From Eurosta solidaginis (Eukaryota > Arthropoda > Insecta > Diptera > Tephritidae), in NCBI RefSeq assembly GCF_040869045.1, contig NC_090319.1, forward strand, positions 306,950,998 to 307,014,997: DNA of 64,000 bases, read 5' to 3'. Shown here one piece after another: positions 27,801-36,800 of the stretch; the stretch's first letter is position 1, and each line of letters starts with the position of its first letter. The notes under the pieces were generated by a model, which was given only the letters and a program-made list of their open reading frames with translations, made no database searches and was not told where the DNA came from. A program made the translations under genes and the position numbers.

Positions 27801-30800
27801 ATTGTTTTCACTAAAACCGTTTAACTTAAACATTTTTTTAAATTATTTTATTATTAAGCTTCAGTAGCACCTCGTTCAGTGCGATGACCCACAGAAGCGA
27901 GGAGTTCTCTGACCCTCCCTGGGGAGTTCCTCTACCCACAAGGCGAGTAGTTTTAACCGAGCCCATGTTATCTTGTACTACCTCATCTTCCATCATTGCT
28001 TGCGTCCATTTGCTGTAACATATGTTTTTTTAAACCAGCTTTGCCTATGGCGCTGGTAACCGCGCATATTATGCCTTTCATGAAAACAAAGTAAGTCCTT
28101 GAAGGAGAAAGGATGACGAGCTGATTTGATTTAGTCATGTCTGTCCGTTTGTCTACATAGAAATTCAACTAAGAATCTCTCCTGTCAATAAACAGTAGAA
28201 GGGACTGATCACCACTTGTTAAAGACAAACTTGCTGCCATAGGCGGTCCCAATTATCGTCAGTTAAAGCGAAGCAAACTTTAATCAGACAAAGGCCGTCA
28301 TGAGATTCGCACTAAAGGTAATCATGATGATTTTCAGCTTACATTACTGTCTTCTTTTATGTAAATTTTTACGGCTAGATTTCATAATTTTTTCACTGTA
28401 CTCACTTGTAATATTCAATGTGATCGATGTTCATCACAATACGTTTATAAGCTTCATCAACATCACCGAAGCAGCTCTCTGGCTCAATAGTTTGGATAAC
28501 ATTCTCAATGAGAGAATTATGTAACAACTCGAAGAGTAGAACCATATTATCGAGTGTGTGAAAATATTTTGAATGGCCCCAAACAAGACCAACAGTCAAA
28601 AGCAGTGGACGCAAGTGAGCTCGATTTTCATCCATACGCTGCACTTCAAATTGATCGACCATTTTACGCTAAGGAAGAGAGAAAAAGAGAGCGAAAGCGA
28701 TAGGTAGAGTTTAATGTGTAATAATAGATGAGCGTTTCGAAGTCTTACCAGCGGCGCTAAAAATTTTGTAATATCACGCGCCTCAGCCAAAGATTGCAAT
28801 ACCAATTCAACAATTTTTCGATAGGTTGACTCAAAAACCGATTTAATTTTTTCCAAAACAAAACCGATTGTCTTAATGCGTTTGTCACCCAGTTGATCGG
28901 CTAAATTTTCTAAATTCTCCAAACGTGTCTCCCAGAAGGCGAAAAGTAATTCAGGTTTTGGATGTAATTCTTTGGCATAGATACGATCACGTGCTTTAAT
29001 AACCACCAAATCTTCAACTGAATCAAGCCATTTCACCACCATGAATTCTAATGAATGCTTAAGTAGATTATTGAATGAGGTGAGGTCTCCAGCTGCAATT
29101 TTTGGCGCACATTCCATGACTTCGTCAATACAAATGGGCAAGGGTAGAATTGTACGATTAATAACGATGCCTTTCATTTGTGCTATGCCATTGCGTAAGT
29201 CCTGTGATTCAGTTTTCATATCATTGACTATAACAGACGTCCAACCATCTTGATTGACGGGATTGTTGACCACAGGAAAAATGACATCATCACAAAGTAC
29301 AGAGATATTTTCCAAAACATTTGGAAGTATATCACCAACCATTAGTTTCTATATTTTTGTGAACATTTTTTTTTTTTAATAGAAATTTCAAATACTTACA
29401 AATCATTTACTTACACTGTCCATATCTTCCACTGTGAGCTCAGATGGTGTTTCGCGACGCATGAAGTAAACAATTTTGCTGCGTGGCTTGGCGGGGAAAT
29501 CAAATGCTGGAGTTAGGAGCGAGGCAATATTCAAGTAGAAAACCAAACGCGGCTGATTGGGATCATTCAGAAAGGTTTGAATTACTTCCTAGTTTGAGAG
29601 ATGGAGACAAAGATAGAAATTGAAATTTTTAGTATTATAGAAAGACAAGTAGAAGGCGGGGATGTCTTCTCTTGATACTTATCAAGAACATTTTCTCAAT
29701 GAATTTTTAGAACTACCAATTGTAGTAAGAATTCCCATATAGAAATTAAATAATTAAAAACAAGTAAGGAAGGTTAAGTTCGGGTGTAACCGAACATTAC
29801 ATACTCAGTTGAGAGCTATGGTGACAACATAAGGGAAAATAACCATGTAGGAAAATGAACCGAGGGAAACCCTGGAATGTGTTTGTATGACATGTGCATC
29901 AAATGAAAGGCATTAAAGAGTATTTTATGAAGGAGTGGGCCATAGTTCTATAGGTGGACGCCATTTAGGGATATAGCCATAAAGGTGGATCAGGGTTGAC
30001 TCTAGAATGCGTTTGTACGATATGGGTATCAAATGAAAGGTGATAATGAGTATTTTAAAGGGGAGTAATCCTTAGTTCCATAGGTGGACGCCGTTTCGAA
30101 ATATCGCCATAAAGGTGGACCAGGGGTGACCCTAGAATTTGTTTGTACAATATGGGTATCAAAAGAAAGGTGTTAATGAGTATTTTAAAAGGGAGTGATG
30201 CTTAGTTCCACAGGTGGACGCCGTTTTGAGATATCGCCATAAAGGTGGACCAGGTGTGACCCTAGAATTTGTTTGTACGATACGGGTATCATATTAAAGG
30301 TATTAAGGAGGGTTTTAAAAGGGAGTGGTGGTAGTTGTATAGGTGGACGCCTTTTCGAGATATCGCCATAAAGGTGGACCAGGGGTGACTCTAGAATGCG
30401 TTTGTACGATATGGGTATCAAATGAAAGGTGTTAATGAGTACTTTAAAACGGAGTAATCCTTAGTTCCATAGGTGGACGCAGTTTCGAGATATCGCCATA
30501 AAGGTGGACCAGGGGTGACCCTAGAATTTGTTTGTACAATATGGGTATCAAAAGAAAGGTTTTAATGAGTATTTTAAAAGGGAGTAATCCTTAGTTCCAT
30601 AGGTGGACGCCGTTTCGAGATATCGCCACAAAGGTGGACCAGGGGTGACCCTAGAATTTGTTTGTACAATATGGGTATCAAAAGAAAGGTGTTAATGAGT
30701 ATTTTAAAAGGGAGTGATGCTTAGTTCCACAGGTGGACGCCGTTTCGAGATATCGCCATAAAGGTGGACCAGGTGTGACCCTAGAATTTGTTTGTACAAT

Positions 30801-33800
30801 ATGGGTATCAAAAGAAAGGTTTTAATGAGTATTTTAAAAGGGAGTAATCCTTAGTTCCATAGGTGGACGCCGTTTCGAGATATCGCCACAAAGGTGGACC
30901 AGGGGTGACCCTAGAATTTGTTTGTACAATATGGGTATCAAAAGAAAGGTGTTAATGAGTATTTTAAAAGGGAGTGATGCTTAGTTCCACAGGTGGACGC
31001 CGTTTTGAGATATCGCCATAAAGGTGGACCAGGTGTGACCCTAGAATTTGTTTGTACGATACGGGTATCATATTAAAGGTATTAAGGAGGGTTTTAAAAG
31101 GGAGTGGTGGTAGTTGTATAGGTGGACGCCTTTTCGAGATATCGCCATAAAGGTGGACCAGGGGTGACTCTAGAATGCGTTTGTACGATATGGGTATCAA
31201 ATGAAAGGTGTTAATGAGTACTTTAAAACGGAGTAATCCTTAGTTCCATAGGTGGACGCAGTTTCGAGATATCGCCATAAAGGTGGACCAGGGGTGACCC
31301 TAGAATTTGTTTGTACAATATGGGTATCAAAAGAAAGGTTTTAATGAGTATTTTAAAAGGGAGTAATCCTTAGTTCCATAGGTGGACGCCGTTTCGAGAT
31401 ATCGCCATAGAGGTGGACCAGGGGTGCTAGAATTTGTTTGTACAATATGGGTATCAAAAGAAAGGTATTAATGAGGGTTTTAAAAGGGAGTGGGCCTTAG
31501 TTCTATAGGTGGCGCCGTTTCGAAATATCGCCATAGATGTGGACCAGGGGTGACTCTAGAATGTGTTTGTACGATATGGGTATCAAATTAAAGGTATTAA
31601 TGAGAGTTTTAAAAGGGAGTGGTGGTAGTTATATATGTGAAGGAATTTTCCAGATATCGACCAAAATGTGGACCAGGGTGACCCAGAACATCATCTGTTG
31701 GATACCGTTAATTTATTTATATATGTAATACCTGCCAAGATTTTAAGGGTTTTTTATTTCGCCCTGTAGAACTTTTTCATTTTATTCTACATAATATGTT
31801 AGGTGTCGCAACCATTTTATAAAGTTTTTTCTAAAGTTATATTTCGCGTCAATAAACCAATCCAATTACCTCACCATGTTTCATCCCTTTTTTCGTATTT
31901 GGTATAGAATTACGGCATTTTTTTCATTTTTCGTAATTTTCGATATCGAAAAAGTGGGCGTGGTCATTGTCGGACTTCGTTCATTTTTCATACCAAGATA
32001 AAGTAAGTTCAAGTAAGTACGTGAGCTAAGTTCATTAAAGATATGTCGATTTTTGCTCAAGTTATCGTGTTAACGGCCATGCGGAAGGACAGACGAACGA
32101 CTGTGTATAAAAACTGGGCGTGGCATCAACCCATTTCACCCGTTTTGACAGAATACAGTTAACATCATAAAATCTATGCCCCTACCAAATTTCAAAAGGA
32201 GTGGTTAATTTTTGTTCGACTTATGGCGTAAAAGTATCCTAGACAAATTAAATGAAAAAGGGCGGAGCCACGCCCATTTTGAAATTTTCTTTTATTTTTG
32301 TATTTTGTTGCATCATATCATTACTGGAGTTGAATGTTGACATAATTTACTTATATACTGTAGAGATGTTAATTTTTTTGTTAAAATTTTACTTTAAAAA
32401 TTTTTTTTTTTAAAGTGGGCGTGGTCCATCTCCGATTTTGCTAATTTTTATTGGGCATACATATATTAATAGGAGTAACGTCCCTGCCAAACTTCATCAT
32501 GATATCTTCAACGACTGACAAATTACAGCTTGCAAAAGTTTTAAATTGCCTTCTTTTAAAAGTGGGCGGTGCCACGCCCGTTGTCCAAAATTTTACTAAT
32601 TTTCTATTCTGCGTCATAAATTCAACTCATCTATCAAGTTTCGTCGCCTTATCTGTCTTTGGTAATGAATTATCGCACTTTTTCGGTTTTTCGAAATTTT
32701 CGATATCGAAAAAGTGGGCGTGGTTATAGTCCGATATCGTTCATTTTAAATAGCGATCTGAGATGAGTGCTCAGGAACCTACATACCAAATTTCATCAAG
32801 ATACCTCAAAATTTACTCAAGTTATCGTGTTAACGGACGGACGGACGGACGGACATGGCTTAATCGAATTTTTTTTCGATCCTGATTATTTTGATATATG
32901 GAAGTCTATATCTATCTCGATTCCTTTATATATGTACAACCAACCGTTCTCCAATCAACTTAATATACTCTGTGAGCTCTGCTCAACTGAGTATAAAAAA
33001 TGTTTAAGTTAAACGGTTTTATTGAAAACTATACTTAAATTTAGTAATAATAATACTAAAAGCTAGAAAATAATTAGGTAGGGCTTAGGTATTAGTCCCT
33101 CCTCGAACTCTAAAGTATTTTGATATCACTTCTACCGAACTGTATGTAATATTTGTTCCAAATATGAACCAGATCGGATCACAACTACGAGTATTTTTAA
33201 TATCTCGATCCTTGCGCCACCTGGCGGTTCGATTTGTCATCGACTTCATATTAAATTTATCGACACTTCCGAAAATTAAATCTAAAACTATATTCAATCG
33301 ATACATTTTCGATGAATAGTCGACATGTTTTCGTCAATAAATTTATAATTTTCGATAACAATACAATAACTTTGCGATAACAAATCGAAACCCTTTTGAT
33401 AACGTCAGTTAATTTTCGATAAATAATCAATAAATTTCCAATAATACAGCAATACATTTTCGGTATGAAAACGAAACATCGTCGAGGGAAAATCGGTAAC
33501 TCAATGATAACACTTGTTATCGATAGGCAACTTACAACACTTGGATGCCGAATCGTTAACTCGTCTTTTCCTGCTCGATAACACACCTATTTCGAACCGA
33601 TAACTCGTTACTCAGAAATGGGTTTCACAATTGCTTACCGTCGATAACAAACCGATAACTCATCGTTACAGACACTTCGTTAGCCAATTGTTAGCACGCC
33701 GTCTTTTTTTGATTTCGGTTCCGGCTTTGGTTTCGAACTCTAATTCTTCTACTCCCCTTTTCTTTTAACTTTTCCTTTCTGTTCTTTTTCTTTTTTCACC

Positions 33801-36800
33801 TATGCTCTTGCCTAGCCTTATGGAGACCTTAAGGTATAACGTCACCAGACGCTGGATGGAAAGACTTCCCGATTTCGTACCTACGCATTGATGGGAATCT
33901 TTTAACTATTATAGAGGTCCAACATTCTGTCAGATCACTGAAGTGTCCTTCAGGCAAAAGCATTAGCTGTGCACAATGAAGTCGAAATAATTGAGAAAAA
34001 CATCTTAAACTGAAGTAGCGTCAACTTTTTTGTTGAGAGCCAAGTGGCAATCGGGATAGGGAGAAACATATGTACATATTACACCCCCAGGAATATGGTA
34101 ATAAATGGAAATGAAAAATGGGATGAGCTAGCAAAGAAAAGGCGCAACCGTGTTTCGTAGACGTTCCAACCAGGCAAAAGAAAGCAAGCACATAATCAAC
34201 CAATTAGGAAAGGCGTTAAACCAAGCGTGGAGCAAAGTGCCGAAGATCATTTGCAGATCCTACAATAGACTGACAAAGTTACAATTATTATTAAAAGCTG
34301 ACTCGTGATGGCAAATTTTACTGGATACTATAAGTTGTCGAGGGTAAACAATTCTCCCTGCAAAATAGCGAAGGTAATAAATAGCAAAACCCGATGCGAA
34401 ATACGTGAGGACTGAACGAACATGCAGGTACCTTCTACTACTTAGAAAAACGGAGGAAAAAAGTGGATTTTTGCTAAAATAGGACAAAGCAAAGTACTTG
34501 CTTTCATCAGAAATATTATTGTCGAATAAAAGCCTGAAGAAAAGTATAAACCTTGAGCTAACAAGTCAATATCCACAAATCTCACACTTTTTTAATGTAT
34601 GGTCCTCGAATAATGCACGTTTTCTAGAGAATATGGAATAGCCCTTGCAGAGAATAAAGCTCAGATTATTCTACTTCGACGTTATCAATAATACTATCTT
34701 TCCGGAAAATACAGTAGCCCCTGGTATACTACGTACGTATTTCGTTCATATATTTTATGCATATCTTAATCGATTAATGACTCCTAGAGGTCATATTTTT
34801 GGGTTCTTACGTCATATGATTCGCTTTGTCATATCTAACTATCGCATAACTTGGACATTTTTTAAGCGGTTTTATTTAGCTTGAAATTTAAGTAATTTCC
34901 CGATAAGCTACAAGCTTGAAATTTGGAATATAGTTCAGAACCCATTGACAATGCAATAAAAAGAAAAAAATAAAAGCGCGGCCCGCGTAAAATTTCTATT
35001 AATGGTCAACCGCTCTTAAAATATGATATTTTCATATATGTATAAGTAAGACCAACTGAACCTTAATCAGGTTATGCTATGCCTCACGTTTTTAGACATT
35101 TCACGCGCCCAACGTTTTTATTTATTTGCCTGATCAACGCCCTAGATTGATGAGGAGTGTGATGCCTAGTACCTAGGACCAATCTAATTATTTTCTAGCT
35201 TTAAGTATTATTAGTACTTAATGTAAGTATTGTTTTCAATAAAACCGGTAAACTTAAACAATTTTTTTTAATTATTTAATTTTTTTTTATTTTACTCCAC
35301 TGGAAGCTTAATTTGAAGATATTGTGGCGAATATTAGCATTACTATGCTGTGGGTAAATAATCACAAAAACAAAAACAGAAAGCAGACACACTTATGTAC
35401 AAGGAAACGAAGAATATTGCATACACAAAACCAGCAGCTTGAAACAGGGATATTATGTAGCCGGCAGCTAAGAGCACACATACACATGCATATGGTTAGA
35501 AGAAAAGCATAAATAGCATATGTATATAGCTAAATAAACAAGCATGAGATACAACTGTTCTAGAAGGCATGTGCGTCAAACGTCTAGAGCTAATGAGAAA
35601 TATGCGAACGAGGTAACAGAGAGTATAAAAGTAGCGCAAGCTGAGGAATAACTAATCAGTTTGATTTAAACACGCTAGAAGTGAAGTATAATTGTGAAGT
35701 ATGTACTATTCCCAAAGTAGACTAAATAAAGACCATTTTGCAATACTGAATATTGGAGTTATTTATTCGACAGTTCAGCCACTCGAACGTTACTAGACGG
35801 TGCATAGCTATCAGGAATTCCCAAAATGTGCTACAATATGTATGTATGTATATCGAATAATTTTCAGACAGTGAATTAGAAGAGTTTTTTAAGAATTGAG
35901 ATAAACTTTACCTATACAATTTTAAAGGCTTACAAAAATTAGGGTTTGCAAATTCTATTTAATTCCTCTAAATACAGTACTTGCACTAAACACCCGTTAC
36001 CTTAGCATGGCGTGGAGCTATTATAACACCTAATTGATGTTCGAATGAGAAATCAGACAAATAAAAAATATAGCGTCTTAGCTGGATTTTCGAAAAAAAA
36101 AAAACAAGTAAGGATGGGACTTCATACCTTTCATGAATGGGGCTGAACAATAATCTTATCCCGTTCATAATCTCCAAATAATCGAATGCATAAGATAAGA
36201 AATATATAGTGAACAGATGTACATACCTAAACGATTTTTAAGATAAATATAAAGTAAAAAATGGGAAAAACCACCTTATCTGAACGATCGGTTGTATGGG
36301 ATATACGTTATATATAGCTCCGATCGGAATGAATTTTACAGGCAATCTTCTACGATATATTAGAATAAATATCACCAAGTTTAAAATTTTTATATTGGAA
36401 ATTATGTGAGAAATGGCTAATATGGGATATATATTATATATAGCTCCGATCGAAATGATTTTTTCATGAAATCTTCTATGATATATTAGAATAAATATCA
36501 CCAAGTTTAACGTTTTTATATTGGAAATTAAGGGAGAAATTGCCATAAATCTTTCTATCTGAACGATCGGTTGTATGGGATATAACTATATATAGCTCCG
36601 AGTAAAGTGATTTTTTCAGAAAATTTTCTATGATATAATAAAATATATATCACTGAGTTTCACGTTTATACTTTCTAAATTAAGGGAGAAATGGCCAAAA
36701 ATCTTTCTATCTGAACGATCGGTTGTATGGGATATACGTTATATATAGCTCCGTTCCGAATGACTTTTACAGGCAATCTTCTACGATATATTAGAATATA

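Noticed and set aside
30185..31200. Two identical 78-codon frames on the minus strand
   Set aside because: They are translations of the duplicated 779-bp block in the element A array; identity reflects DNA duplication, not a gene family.
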